Source: Leishmania donovani
Lineage: Eukaryota; Euglenozoa; Kinetoplastea; Trypanosomatida; Trypanosomatidae
Direction of reading: 5' to 3'
DNA length: 64,000 bases
NCBI RefSeq assembly: GCF_000227135.1
Contig: NC_018242.1
Coordinates: 280,440 to 344,439 of the forward strand
Part shown: piece by piece, positions 9,461 through 22,500 of the stretch
How positions within the stretch are numbered: the first letter of the stretch is position 1
Layout: every line of letters starts with the position of its first letter
Made by a program: the position numbers and the translations under genes
The notes under the pieces: generated by a model
What the model was told of the DNA's origin: nothing
What the model saw: only the letters and a program-made list of their open reading frames with translations
The model's database searches: none

Positions 9461-12400
9461 ATGAACGGCAAAGACGGGAATTCTCTGCCTTCAAGAGTTG
9501 CAGCGACAGCATCCGGCTCCTTCAGCATCACTTCCCTTACAGACGACTCGTCGCGCACGTTGGCAACGCGGCAAGATGCACGACGGCGCAGTTTCCTCGA
9601 CCTGGACGATGACGTCTTCAATTACGTCTGCTCCTACGTGCCGGTCAATGACCTTCTGCGCAACGTGGCCGTCGCGAGCCACGACACGCGGCGCCGCGTT
9701 TCAGCGAACCACGCTCTCTGGCAGCAGCTCTGGATGCGATACCTGCTATTCTTTTTCAACGCCTTGATTCCAGCCACAGCGGCAGCCGCCGACTGGGCGT
9801 CGTCGCCGGCGGCACCGACTCGTGGACGATGGGGAGTGGCGCCGCCGGACGCGATGGGCATGCTTCACACCACCGCTACAACGCCACCCAGTCATGACAG
9901 CGTCTGGCACCTCTATCACTTTCACCACTCGGCAGAGGCGAAGCCGCACGTGGTGCAGCTCGAGAAGCTGCACATTGTGCGCGAAGACATCGCCGACCCG
10001 GCAGCCGCGGTGTCACCCACCTCGCGCTGTGCTCCCAGCGAGTTAAGAACGGCGGAGGTCCAAGCACAGCTGCTGAGCTTCGCCCAGGCGTGCGCTACAC
10101 AGACGGTGGCGCGGAATCTCACGTACATGACAGCCCCGTCCTCTCCCTCCTCCGCCTCCCCGCCGCCCAGCGCCCGACCTGAAGGGGTGCCACAGGGCGA
10201 AACCTTCGCGCACGGCAGCACCTTGCATGTGCTTAAACAGCAGCAGCGGCAGGCGGATCGGCTACAACGGGTATTGCACTTCCTTCTCTCCGCCACCGGT
10301 CACCGGCCGCGCTTTCACGACCGGCTCTGGGGGGCCACCAACGACGCTGAAAGAGAGTTCATCCGGAAGGCGCGCAGAGGGGCGGCGTCCACGGACACGA
10401 AGCCGGCCAAGCGGCGAAATCCCCTGAGTCCGTCGTCGTCGCTTGCAGCGGCAGCGCCGCACTCGCCGCCAGCGCGGGTCCGCCCGATGAGCTGGATCGA
10501 CGACCAAGAGACCTCTGTCAAGGTTCTTCTCTTTGACGACGACACGCGCTCCGTCGGCGACGCCGCAGCGGTGCAGGAGGAACGCTCCAAGTTGCTGGCG
10601 TCCATCGCAAAGAACTGGCGCACCGCCTACGCTTCCCACTTCTACCCATGCGTGGCGAACGGCAGTGAACCGGGAAGTCCTCTTCCGCGCTTCCCTGCGT
10701 CCAGCTTCCCCGTCTCCGCTACTGCAGCGGCGACAGCGGGTGGGGGAGCGGCGTCGCCTGTGCCCGATGCCGAGCGCAGCCGCCGGGAGCAGCAGCTAAA
10801 CGGAGGACACGTCACATGGGAACAGGTGTACCGTCGTTTTCGGGACGGCAGCAGCGCCACCATTCGTAGCACCGCGCGTATGCAGCACCAGGCGGCGGCG
10901 CAGAGAGGAGATGTGGGCAGCGACGACGACGCGGCCATCCCCTCCTCGAGCAATCCCCTCTTCGATCTGCACCTGCTCGGCTACGAAAAGCGCAAGCAGG
11001 TGTACGCCGCAATGCTGGCCAGCACCGTCGAGGTGCCGGAGGGCATGGGCGCGTTCTTTGGCACGTGTGTCTCCGAGTCGTTCTTGCGATGGTGGTGCTG
11101 GCGGAACCGACGACGCACGGAGGCAAGTCAGGCACTCGTGGCGCCGCCGGCCAACGCTGTCGGAGATGATCGCGGAAGGCTTCCAGTGCGACGCCACATT
11201 GCGCTCGCTCCTTTTACCGCCGCCTGCGATGACGCGTCGCCGCCGCGGTCGCTGTGGGTGGTGCGAGTGGCCGCCAGAGACCCACACGACGACATCGGGA
11301 GAGGCGAGGCGGAGGACGAGTCCGTCACCTACAGCTCCTCGTATTCGGACGTGAGCACGACGACGAGCAACACCAGCAGCCACACGCTTGCCTCGTCCTC
11401 CATCCGCTTTTCGGAGGAAAGAGAGGAAGAGAACGAATTCAGCACAGCAGAGGATTCAAGCGAGCTCGAGACAGCCCACGCCGTGGCCGCGGATGAAGAG
11501 CCACACGTCGCGACAGCAGAGGCATCGTCTCCGTCACAGACACCGCCTACGCCGTCCTACCACCCGCCCGTAGCGGTGCTCTTCCCCCTTCCCCACATGT
11601 TTACGTACTGGTTCATGATGCACCATGTCTCCTTCTACAGTCACCAGGTATACAGGCGCATGTGGGGTGATCAGGAACTCACCATCGCCGTGTGGAGCCG
11701 TATCCTCAGCCCCACAGGACACAGCGCTGAGTGTCGCCTCTTCTACTCGCTGCGATGTGCAACGTTTCCGCGCATGTTCACGAAAATGATGTTCACGCCT
11801 GGGGTGCTGCCATCGCTGACGCTGCAGGGAAAGATGTCGGAGCGCTCGCCGTACTGCTCCCCGTCGTCGTCGTCGGCATACGACTCGCAGTCGTTATCTG
11901 CTGATGCCGACGGTAATGCCGGCAGCACGCCCGGGTCGTCGTCCGCGTCGACGGGTGACAAACCGGTGGACAGTCGGCAAATCTACGACCTCTTCTGGAC
12001 CGGCTTTGGGCGTGTGGAGGTGGACTCTGGGCCGACCATCTCACGGTCGAACATGGTGCGCCTGCGCATCGCGCTCGGGCTGCCGGCCGACTTTCCAATG
12101 GGGCTTCTGTGGAATGTGGTGATGTTCGCCTCAGGCATTGGCCCTCTCATTCTTAAAGAGCACCGGCACTCTCTTCACTTCAACTACGCCAAGACATTCA
12201 CCGACGTCGTGGCGGACGAGTTCGGTGAGCTCGCGTGCTTCGGCCTCGGTGCCCAGTCGCCCAGCAGGAGGAACGACTCCACAGCGATGGCGAACCCACT
12301 CGATGCAGAGGCGGTAATGTGGGGGCGACACGCCGTATCCGCAATGGCACCCGCAGTGGGGCAGGGGCAGGTCGTACGAACCGCCGGCAACAATCAAGAG

Positions 12401-12580
12401 ACGCCCGAAGCTGACGAACAAGCGGTGAATGAACTGGATCCTGCACATCACGACACCTCTTCCGACCCGACACCTCTCACGGGCATCACAAACTGGTCGT
12501 GGGACCTGGACTCCGAGTTTAGCAGTGACGAGGCCTACTGGTCACTTCCCGGCAGCGACGTCTCCTCCGGATACCAGTGA
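9461..12580 (+). CDS. F-box-like protein, large, hypothetical
   Basis: A 1039-residue protein whose ATG lies just after a strong trans-splice site. Residues of about 46-93 fit an F-box: LDLDDDVFNYVCSYVPVNDL, then a variable helix, then a NHALWQQLW tail that matches the typical 'lWr.l' end. F-box proteins bind Skp1 in SCF ubiquitin ligases. The middle is Ser/Ala/Pro-rich low complexity (about residues 190-460 and 590-700). Two compact segments look conserved and folded, at about residues 707-790 and 835-925, the latter with an LFWTGFGRVEVDSGP-like core. I do not recognise a substrate-binding domain such as WD40 or LRR, so the target is unknown. F-box-like (cyclin-F type) proteins without a known partner domain are common in these parasites. 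Confidence 0.65.
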   Translation: MNGKDGNSLPSRVAATASGSFSITSLTDDSSRTLATRQDARRRSFLDLDDDVFNYVCSYVPVNDLLRNVAVASHDTRRRVSANHALWQQLWMRYLLFFFNALIPATAAAADWASSPAAPTRGRWGVAPPDAMGMLHTTATTPPSHDSVWHLYHFHHSAEAKPHVVQLEKLHIVREDIADPAAAVSPTSRCAPSELRTAEVQAQLLSFAQACATQTVARNLTYMTAPSSPSSASPPPSARPEGVPQGETFAHGSTLHVLKQQQRQADRLQRVLHFLLSATGHRPRFHDRLWGATNDAEREFIRKARRGAASTDTKPAKRRNPLSPSSSLAAAAPHSPPARVRPMSWIDDQETSVKVLLFDDDTRSVGDAAAVQEERSKLLASIAKNWRTAYASHFYPCVANGSEPGSPLPRFPASSFPVSATAAATAGGGAASPVPDAERSRREQQLNGGHVTWEQVYRRFRDGSSATIRSTARMQHQAAAQRGDVGSDDDAAIPSSSNPLFDLHLLGYEKRKQVYAAMLASTVEVPEGMGAFFGTCVSESFLRWWCWRNRRRTEASQALVAPPANAVGDDRGRLPVRRHIALAPFTAACDDASPPRSLWVVRVAARDPHDDIGRGEAEDESVTYSSSYSDVSTTTSNTSSHTLASSSIRFSEEREEENEFSTAEDSSELETAHAVAADEEPHVATAEASSPSQTPPTPSYHPPVAVLFPLPHMFTYWFMMHHVSFYSHQVYRRMWGDQELTIAVWSRILSPTGHSAECRLFYSLRCATFPRMFTKMMFTPGVLPSLTLQGKMSERSPYCSPSSSSAYDSQSLSADADGNAGSTPGSSSASTGDKPVDSRQIYDLFWTGFGRVEVDSGPTISRSNMVRLRIALGLPADFPMGLLWNVVMFASGIGPLILKEHRHSLHFNYAKTFTDVVADEFGELACFGLGAQSPSRRNDSTAMANPLDAEAVMWGRHAVSAMAPAVGQGQVVRTAGNNQETPEADEQAVNELDPAHHDTSSDPTPLTGITNWSWDLDSEFSSDEAYWSLPGSDVSSGYQ

Positions 12581-13540
12581 CCCCCCCTCCCGAACTTGAT
12601 GACGGCGCGCATTGCAATAGTGAGCTCATAAGCACCGCTGAGTGATACCTCTGTTTCACTGCCTTGTACCACGTCAATCGTTTCGGTTTCGTGCGCATGT
12701 AAGCATCGGGAGAGGCGAGGGAAGCACCCCGTTGCGTGTATGTGTGTGTGCGTGCCGCGTCAACGTGATTGAATGAGCTGGGGAGAGGGAAGAGGAATCA
12801 GCGAGAGTGCGTAAAAGATGGGTGAAGGGCCGGGGGGAGGCAACGATGGGCGCGTCTGCGCGTCTTCTCCGTCAGTCCACCGCCCCCCCCCCCTCTCCCC
12901 TCCCGTCTACCTCAGGGCAGGCACATATCACCCATGTCCTCCCCTCCCCATCCGGCCACGCTTGCTTTACGTGCAAAATGCTGCCCAATTACCAGCGCAT
13001 AAAAAAGTAGAAGCAACTACCCGGTCATCGCAGCGATGCACGAGATGAACTCGATCGCGAGGGCGCGCCAGCCCTTCCGCCTACTGTGGATTTCGCTCCA
13101 CACGTACAAGCACACCAATGATGGGAAGACACCACCAAGGCCGCAGAAGCACGCGTTTTGCAGGGGACGCTCAACCCTGTACCGCACGCACACGCAGCCT
13201 TCTCGCAGGTGCTGGTGCACCGGGGCGCTCTCTCCAGAGTACGGTGGGTGGTGTTCAAGTCCAGCGAGCCAAGTTAAACGGGCGTTCCTGGCTGCTCCCT
13301 TGTGTGTGTGTTCCCATGTTTTCGTGTTCGTTACCGCTGTGTTGCTCTCTCTCTCTCTTTCCCCCTCTCCTCGCCGTCTGTCGTGCGACTGCGCTATGCA
13401 CGTCCCCACCACCTCTGGTCTCTCCATGTCGTCTGTGGTTTTGGTGCATCCATATCATTGCCGCGTGCAGAGCCCGCACCGCAGAAACTCTGTGTTGGTA
13501 CACACGTATACAAGCACACAAGGGCGAGTGCGCGTATGGT
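12581..13540. other. Spacer upstream of the giant gene
   Basis: No gene was recognised. A C-run and pyrimidine tract lies at 12884-12905, and another pyrimidine tract at about 13338-13375 is followed by AGs near 13470 and 13485. These acceptors lie downstream of the earliest in-frame ATG (13118), which argues that 13118 is in the untranscribed or spliced-off part and that translation starts later. Confidence 0.55.
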
Positions 13541-16500
13541 ATGCGTGCAAGCCGCACCCCGCACCCCCTTCATCGCCTCTCCCTCGCCCCGTCGATCCGT
13601 CCGCAGAAGCCGCTTCTTGTAGTGGCGCCCACCAACCTTGACAGTGACCCGCACGGCATCGCTTCTCGTCGCGCGCCTGTAGCATCTCAGTTGCCCATTC
13701 GGGAAGCTCTCGCCGCGCCTTTCACTGTGCGGTCGTTGTACACGCCCGTTCGCGGACTCCGCCCTGAGTGTCGAACCGTCCGATGTGCGAGCAGCAGCAG
13801 CAGCCAGGATGTGGGTCATGTGAACGACTATGACTTAGCTGCCGATGTGGTTGAAGTGCGGCCTATTCGCACCATGCAAGACCTGCACACCACGCTACTG
13901 GGGTTTGCCCGCGCTGCGGCGACGCCGTTCACGTCGCGCCAAGCATCCTTGCCGCACAAAGTAAGGGCAGCGGCGTGGTCGTCGTCGTCATCATCAGCAG
14001 CAGCAGAGATGCACAGAGAGGTCGTACTCCACTCGACACTACTCCGCGACTCCAGCAGCCAGTCTTCCGTTCCAGTTACCACCCCGGAAGGTCGTCAGGC
14101 GAACTCGTTTGCCGCGTCTGCGGTGCCGAACGGCGAGCGTCACCTTCTTCACCGCCTCCTCCTGCATCGCCGCGAAGGGCGACGGCGCGAACGTGACGCT
14201 GCCTCACGGAACGCGGCAGATGGCCCCGGCTTTCCGCCCTCCTCGTCTACACGGGAGGCGATGTCTGCGTCAACGCCGGCATCGACGCCAACCTTTACGG
14301 GGGCACCATGGTACCGTGCCTTCCAGCTGTTCAGTGAGGCGGTTCAGCAGCACCACGTGTCGCCAACGGCGCAACACTTCAACCTGCTTCTATACATTGC
14401 CCAGCAGCACGCACTATGGGGCCGGGTGGACGACGTGGAAGAATTTTGGGCGCGTCTGCTGTCTTCTGTGCAGCAGCTGCGACGAGAGAAGATGCGTGAC
14501 AAGCGAAGGGCGGAGCAAGCGGAATGGAAAGGCGGGGAGAGGGTCGGACGACACAGGACGACGCCAGAGTTGGCGCAGCTCACGTCGTCGTCTCTATCGA
14601 CACACACACCACCAGCATCGGCGTCACCGTCATCCTCCATCGCCACCCCCACCCCTGCCATAACGGCAGCCGCTACGACGCGGCAGATGGACGAGCTGAA
14701 CGAGATGGAGCAGGCCCTCATGCCCAACGCGCAGACATATGAGTTGCTGCTCGGGGGCGCGCTGGCACGGGGAATGTGGGGCCGCGCACTGGAGTACTGT
14801 GCACTGCGCACTCGCAGTGGCGTTGCGATGATGACCGACGTCTCAGTGCGTCAAGTACTGCAGGCGTACATTCTTGCAGGGGCATCTGGCGCCGTCACTC
14901 ACGCCACCAGGTCCCACACGGAGGCATCGCCATCGAGTCCCGCGCCGTATCGACCGAGGACAGATGAACGAGGACAGCTCCTTCGCGCGGCGGCGCAACC
15001 GCAGCGCAGCAGCAACCACTCCACCGCTCAAGGCGGGTCTGCACAACAGTCTTATTGGTCCGCCGCGTTACATTTTTTTCGGAGAAGCTTCCACCGAGTC
15101 TCCAGCATGCATACGGTGTGGTGCATGGTAACGCTGCTGCACCGCGCTAACCACCCGGCAGAGCTTGTGCGTGTGGTCAGAGAAGATTGCGAGCGGTTGG
15201 TGCAGAGATCCCTACGATCCCTTGCCGCTCATGCGTTAACCTCCGTCGAGAGAGCGGCACTGTTGCAGACGCTAAAGATGGTGAGTGACGCGGCTTGCGA
15301 GCTCGGCGACTGGCGCACAGCCCTGCAAATGCTGCGCGAGGCTGTGGAGCTGCGCCATCAGCTGCTCTCCGAGCGCACTGCATTGTTGGAACAGCTCTGG
15401 GGTGTGCCACACCCGTCAGGCGAGGCGGGCATGCCGTTTGCCGCTGTCGCGGGCGGAGACGCTGCAAGTGGGGCCCCAGGTGCACCGCTGTCTCACACCA
15501 CCACTCAGCATCTTGCATCACCGGATCTGATTGGGGCCGGGAGCAGCGACGAGGACGCCCGTCTCGATGAGGTGCATCTTTCCCAGTATGTTCTCAAGAA
15601 CACCCTCCACACACTACGGCGCGTGCGCCGCTACGCGCAGGTGATCGATCTGTACAGGGACACCCCGGGCCCCCCTGCAGCAGCCGTTGATGCGGCGGCG
15701 GGCGCAGCACGCGAGGAAGAGGATGACGATGGCACTGTGGTGTGGCGAAGCATGTGGACGCCGAGAGCGGTGGGCTACGTGGCGCAGGCAGCGCTGGCGG
15801 TGCGAGATCTGGGCTTACTTCTGGAGCTCTGCGGACTGACACCCCACGGTTTGGAGGTTGCGACGGGCAACGCAGCAGTGAGCTTGAGCACCCCTACCGA
15901 GGTCTACGATGCCACCCTGCGCCTTATCCAGTACCACATTGTCCGCCAGCGCTGTGAGGAGGAGAAGTCGGGCGTGGGCCCGAGCACGGCTGCCACAGCA
16001 GCAAAGGGACGCGATAGGTTGCAGTGGGATGTCCTCTCGCAGCGCGTGTACGGCGTGTACCGCAAACGTGCCCTTCGCACGCTCGCGGAGGAGACGTCGC
16101 CGTACCACGTGTACCTGGAGCGCACGTGCCATGCGTTGTCGAGTGGGGGTGAAGGTCGTGCAGCCGTCGCGCGCAGCGCGACAGCAGTGGCTGCGGTAGC
16201 TGAGTTTGATGCACCACTTCTCTCCTCCTCGCACAACTCACTCATACAGCTTCTAGCGCAGTCCCTCCAGAGCGGCGTCGATTCTTCAACTGTCACCACC
16301 TCCCTTCAAGAGGAGGCGCTGAAGCAACTGCAGCGCATCCGCCGTCCCGACACCCTGGCCATCGCACTTGTCATGGACATTTTACGCATCGAAGCATTCC
16401 AGCGCCGCTTCTCCGGCGAGGAGGCGCAGTCGCTGCTTGCAGCAGTCCAGCAAGTGTTAGACACCATTCTAGCGGAGCAGCACATCGAGTCCATCCAGCT

Positions 16501-19500
16501 GCTGTCAATGTCGCCGCATGGCTCAGCTACTCACGGCCCCAACGGCAGCGGCAGCGCACAGTCACACCAGTCATTGCACTACCATCGCTGCCGGTCAGGC
16601 TCCGCCTCCCTCGCCGCCTCCAGACCTGGCGCGGCAGAAGTCGGCTCGAAACTCACGCCAGCGCAGCTCGCGTCTCTCTCCACGCTTACTGCCGCTGCCG
16701 TTCACATGAGCTTCGACATTCTGGCGCGTGTGCAGCCGCTGACCCTGCTGGCGTACATTCCCGCCTGTGTGGAGCTGGCGTGGTTGCCCAGCGCTGCAGC
16801 GCCGGCACAGCTGCAGCTTGCACAACAGGCGGTCGTGCAGTGGGCAGACGAAGAGCTCAAGAGGGGTGCCATTCTTGCCGCCGAACCTCAGCGCGCCGCC
16901 ATGACCCAGATGAGGTCTGCTGCTAATGGCATTGTCGGCAGTGGTGGCGCTGCTGCTACGCGCAGTGACGCGATGGACGCCAGCCCAGCCGCGATTCAAG
17001 CAAGTGGGAGAAGCGCCGTGGCGCACTTTGTGCTCACGTACACACAGTTCTTCTCTCGCAAGGCGATTACATCTAGTGGGACTCCACCACTCGTCGCGGG
17101 GTCGTCCACCGCGGCGGCGGCAGCGAGTGGTCGCGCTGTGCTGGACGCCGCTGCCCAGATACTGGTGCAGCTTCAGCGAAGCAAGCCGGGTCACCCGCCC
17201 ACCGCTGCCATGTCTGCATTCATCTCAGCCCTTCGACACGCGTGGACGGTGAAGACATCCCCTGCCCATGGACCGCTGCCTCTCGAGACGACGTTGCTGC
17301 ACAATGCGGAGCTGGAGCCGGTGGTAGTGACCTCTCTCAACGCGGTGGTGCAGCAGGTGGGTGCGTCCACGGTGGGTCGCTGGACCATGTGGGGCGACTG
17401 CGTCGACATGCTCATGACCTACATGGACTCACCGCTCGCCACTACGCGGCGACGAGGGACACAAATGGAGAAGGGGCCAGCGGCGGTGATGCAGTCTCGC
17501 CCTGATTCGTGGAGACGGGCAGAGGCGACGTACGAGACCTTGCGTGTGCTCCACATGTTCATCCGCCTGTGCGACAAGGCCGAAACGGGGTTCGTGGAGC
17601 GCGTGACGATGGACTGGCTACTGCTCGGCGCCGATAGTACGCGTAGCAGCAGCACCGGAGGCGGTGAATGTGCTTATCGTGAAAGCAGCGATAAGGACGC
17701 ATCGCGGCACAGCATGGTCATCACGCCGGTGGAACACCTGCGGTGCTTGTGTGAACTTGCTCACAAGCAGCTGCGTCGCGCTCCGCCGGCGCCGCACGAG
17801 CCTTTTTCACCGCCAGAGCTGGAGTCGATGCAGCTGCTGCTGGATGCACTGACATGGGCGTGTCGGCGGCAGGCGAAGCCTCTCGTGCGCCGATTGTACG
17901 GGACTCTTGCCCCGTGGCTCGACACACTCCTTCAGGATGCTGCCCTGCCGCCACCGCCACCGCCAACAAGCCGCGCTCGGTCTGTCGCTGCCGGTGCTGA
18001 GTCAGCTGTAGAAAAGGGGGAGCTGCTCCATCAGCAGCTGAGCCGCCTGCGTGAGACGGCACTCACTGCGTGCATGACAGTGGCGCAGTGTCTCTCAAGC
18101 GGACCTCGTGTGGAGGTGTTGCAGGATTGGCAGCTGCAGCTTCGCGCACTTCGGCAGCTGACCAATCAAGGAAACGGCCCAGTCCCACTATCGGACTTCG
18201 GCAGCCAGCGGAAGGCGGCGGCTCTCATCGATGGTATCGCCGCCGTCGCCGTTAAGCTGAAGCGAACCTGGCGCTACCTCCTGACGGAGCTCGCCCTCGA
18301 CAGTCACCGAGCGGTCTGTGAGGCGCGCCGGCGGCGAAGCGCATCATCGTCACTGCAGCCTTTGCAGCTGCCAGAAGCCGTCCTGCGCCACAGGAAAGAT
18401 GTTGAAGACGCCGCTGAGTCATTTGCGGCGTGGTGCAGCGCAGAACTGCTGCCACGGCTGGTCCTCTCGTGCTTGCGTGCATGTGTCGAGCATGAGGCGC
18501 TTAGAGGTACCGCGCCTACCATCGCGCCACCACCCGGTGCGACGCCTTCGTCGCCGCGTGCCCTTGTGACGGCGGCATTGCACAAGGTGGTCGACGCCGT
18601 TTGGGATGTCGACTTCGCTGCCTTTGTGTGGAAAGTTAACTTTTGCGCACGCGAGGGGGTCGATGACGATGGCGCGCGCGTGCAGACGCTGGCAAGGCTG
18701 CGCACTCGCGGCTATCGCACCCTCAGCATGGAACTCTGCTGGCCAAATCCGGACGGCGCATCACAGCGGCTGGCACGTCACCTCCATATTTGGATCCTCT
18801 TCGCCGTTCACGGCGCCCCGGTGCGGGCGGCGGTGGCAGCGCTTTGCCGCGACCTTGCCACCCTCGACGTCTTTCGAGGCACACGGCGTGCCACGGCATG
18901 TGCGGCCGCTCAGTCAGATGAATCAGCGGCCGGCTGCACCGCCACCGCGGCCTCGTCGATGCCGTTCTTTCTCTTCTTCGCACAGGAGGTCGACACGCTC
19001 ACCGAGGCGAAAGTTGCCGAGGCGCTTTCCTATGCCAGCTGTGCCAACTCCGCTGCCACCGCCGCTGCTGCTCCTGCTGCCGGCATCGATGGCTCATCAT
19101 CGCATGTGGCGGAACTAGCGCGGATGGCAGACGGCCGCACTGCTATGGAGCACCTCACGAAGCCCCTGGCGCACTACACCCCGTCGGTGCTGCGCGTTGT
19201 GCAACAGGCGGCGCAGTGGGTGCTGTACCTCACTCTCTGCGAAGGTACGACGGACGTGCAGGCCGCTGGAGGAGTCGCGGAGGCGGTTCACGCGCATTCG
19301 TCTTTCCTTTTGTCCGTGGTGGCTCAGAAACCTCGATCTGTGGGCTGCGCTGCCACGGGCCGCGCCGCCCTTCCTTCTGCGCTGCTGCTGCGTCGTTGCC
19401 TGGCCTGGACAGGGCAGGCGCCCGCCTACCATGCTCTCCTGCGTGTGATTGAGGCGACGGCGCATGAGACGCTGAGGGAGCCAGAGGCGGTCGTGTACGT

Positions 19501-22500
19501 CTTTCGCTATATGGAGCGACTTGGCCGCGCAGCAGAGGGTGCAGACGCGGCAACGAGAGACGGCGAGACCATTCTAAGCCCCAGCCCCGTGGAGGCGTTT
19601 CTGGCCTTCTACATGAGCTCTAACACTCTGCGCCGCGCGTCGCCAGTGAGTGAGCGGGTATGTCTCGCTGCTCTGCTCGCATGCGCCGCGAACATGCGCA
19701 GAGGCGACGCGGCGGCGTCGCCACCCACCGTTGACCTCCTCACGTTGCTCACCGCCTTCACCCACGTCGTCTCGGACCTCCTTGTCACCGAGTGGCAGCA
19801 GGGCCGCCTCTCCCCGCATCAGTCCGCTGTCTTGACGGAGTGGATGCTACGATTTCTCTGGGGAGGGGTACCGGTTTCGCCGATGGACGCAAGCACCGCC
19901 TCTCTGAAGCGCTACGGGGTTGTCACTGCTGCGGCCGCCGATGGCAACGTCGCCGTCGTCGCCTCCGCAGCATTACCGCTGCGCAGGGCCTCGATGCAGT
20001 GGCTGCTCGTGACGCGTGGCACCATTGTGCCCCCGCCGCTACGGGACGAAGGGGCTGAAGCATCGAAGCTATCTGCTTGCGCGGCGGATGATAGCGCACC
20101 ACAAACACCACCATCACAAGCTGCTGCTTCTGCGGAGCGCATTGCCTCTCTCGTGACAGCGCTGGACCGGGCAAGCCAGCGTTTTGCAGCATGTTTAGGT
20201 GGGGTGGTTGTATCGCCTAGCGCAGCAGCTGCACTACGCGGCGACTCCTCCAGTATGTTATCAAGGGAGAGCCTGGCCAGTGAGCTGCCGCCGCGCCATC
20301 TGTCCATAAGCTCTCCATCTGCTGATGCGAATCTCGTCCGCACGGTGCTACAGCAGCTTTCCACCCGGCACGCCGCTCAGCAGCTGCTGCACCGCTACCA
20401 AAGCTCTCGCGGTGCGCTGCGTTCGCCGGTGCGGGTGCGGGACACGGAGGCGGAGGTGCTGGTGCAAGTGCTACCGGAAGACGCACGCGATAGCGCCAAA
20501 GCGACCCTGCGAGGCGGTGCGGACCCTGCCGCCTCCTACGACAGCGACTCGGCGCGTGAGGCCTCGAGGAAGATGGCAAGAAACCAGGCTCGACGGTCGG
20601 TGCGGCTGACCCCTGCAGCGAATGAGGAAGAGGCAGCGGAGCTGGAGAGCTGGCTAGACGCGGCCGTTGCAAGTCTGACATCCACGACGCCGGGCCTCGC
20701 GCCCCCACCGCCTCTGCCAGTGATATTGCGGTGTTCAGAGCAGGAAGGAGGTCGCACTTGGAGAACACTTTACATGCAGCTCCTATCCGTCACCAAGAAC
20801 GTGCATCAAGGCCGCGAGGAGAGGACGCACAGCGCGGCACGCGCGTCAGAAAGCCTGCACAACCTCGACGGCTACGTTCGGCGTCGCGCTGTCATGCTGC
20901 GCCCTGCGTTGCTGCGGTTGATGTCGAATCTGGCTGGCACCTCCAGTTGTCTCGATCCAGCGTCCCCCAGCCCAGATGATGGTGTCGGCCCGTGTGTGTG
21001 CTCGCTACTTCTTATGTGCTATGTTCTACTCCCACTGCGGTCACTACGGCCGCCGCCGTCGCTGGCGGAGGTGTTGGCAGTGGTGCGTCAAGAGTTGTGG
21101 AGGCTTCTCGTCACCTGTAGCAGTGCGAGCGGAGCGGGCGAGTGCGCGCCGCACGTATCTGGATATCTTCCCCGCACCCCTTACAACGCGCTCGTACAGC
21201 TCTGTGTGCGTCCGTTGATGCTCGAAGCACTTCCACAACTCCGCCTCCCCACCTTCGCCAGCAGTGAGTCCGGGGCAGCGGCGTTTGAGGCCGTCGCATT
21301 TGGGCTTCTTCTGGTGCACCGCGTGAGCGCAGACGTGGTTGAAATCCGAGCGCTTTCCTCAACCTTGGCGGATACGGCGGCGATATACGCATCTCACCGC
21401 AGCACGGTTCCAGACGCGAATGCCGTGAACACGCTGCAGCAGACCGCACGCGAGCTTCTCCACCTCGCTGGTCAGGAGCTTTACCATCTTCACACCAGCT
21501 TCGGCTTAGCGGCATCTTCGCCAGAGCTACTGCAGATGCTGTATAGACGGCTCGTGCGTGCCTGGATGCAAGCGGGGGTCTTGCTCGGCGACGCGCGCTC
21601 GCTACTGTGGTGTGGCCAACGCCTCACCGCTTGGTCGCTGCAGAAGCAGCAGGAAGCGACAGCGTTGGCGTGGATCGCCGAGGGATACGGTGCGGTGTCA
21701 GCCAGCACCGCGCAGTCCAGTGAAGTGGTCGAAGCTGATGCTGCTACGGAGTGGCTGTGCGTGCTACCTGTCGCTGTGTTACTTGCGGCGGTCTGCAGTC
21801 CCGCCCTCCGCAGCAGCACAGGGATAAGCGAGGCGCTGTCGTCGCTTGCCTCTGTGCTGCCTCTTCCCCAAAGTATCCGCGACACCGCTTCCAACAGCCA
21901 ATACGACAGCGTTGTGGTTGCGGCGGACGAGTATGTCAGCTTGTTTCGCCACTGGCAGCAACTGCTGCAGGGACATGTGACTGAGGCGGCCAGCAGGTAT
22001 CGTGGTTGTCAGCATCAGCACTGGCTTTCGTGTCACAGTCCTTTCGCCGTCATCCTTCACGGCAGCGTGCCTGCCAATGCGACTCCGGCACTCATGGAAG
22101 AGGTGCGTCGGCAGGTCGAGGAGTACCTCGCCGGTTCAGCGACCTGGTATCCGCCGCAGTCGCAGCAAGTCACACCCGTGTCCTCCGACGTGGCGCCAGC
22201 TCTCGGAGGCGGCGACAGCAGCAGCAGCAGCCATGCCACGATCGCTGCTGCTGACCTTTGTGCAGCCTTTCAATGTGTAAAGGACGCCAGTGAAAGTGAC
22301 ATGCGAGCCTTTATGCGACTCGAGGCGGCGAAGCGCGCTCCTGGCGGCGAGGGCGTTGTCAGGGGGGCGCTGAAGAAGGCGCTGGAAGTGCAAGCGGCGT
22401 GGCGCCTCATTCATCGTGCAGCGCTGCAGGAGCGTCAGCAGTGCGGCTCAGGGAGCGGTGCTGCCGCCCCGTGGACGCCTTTGGTGCCGCCTGCGGCATG

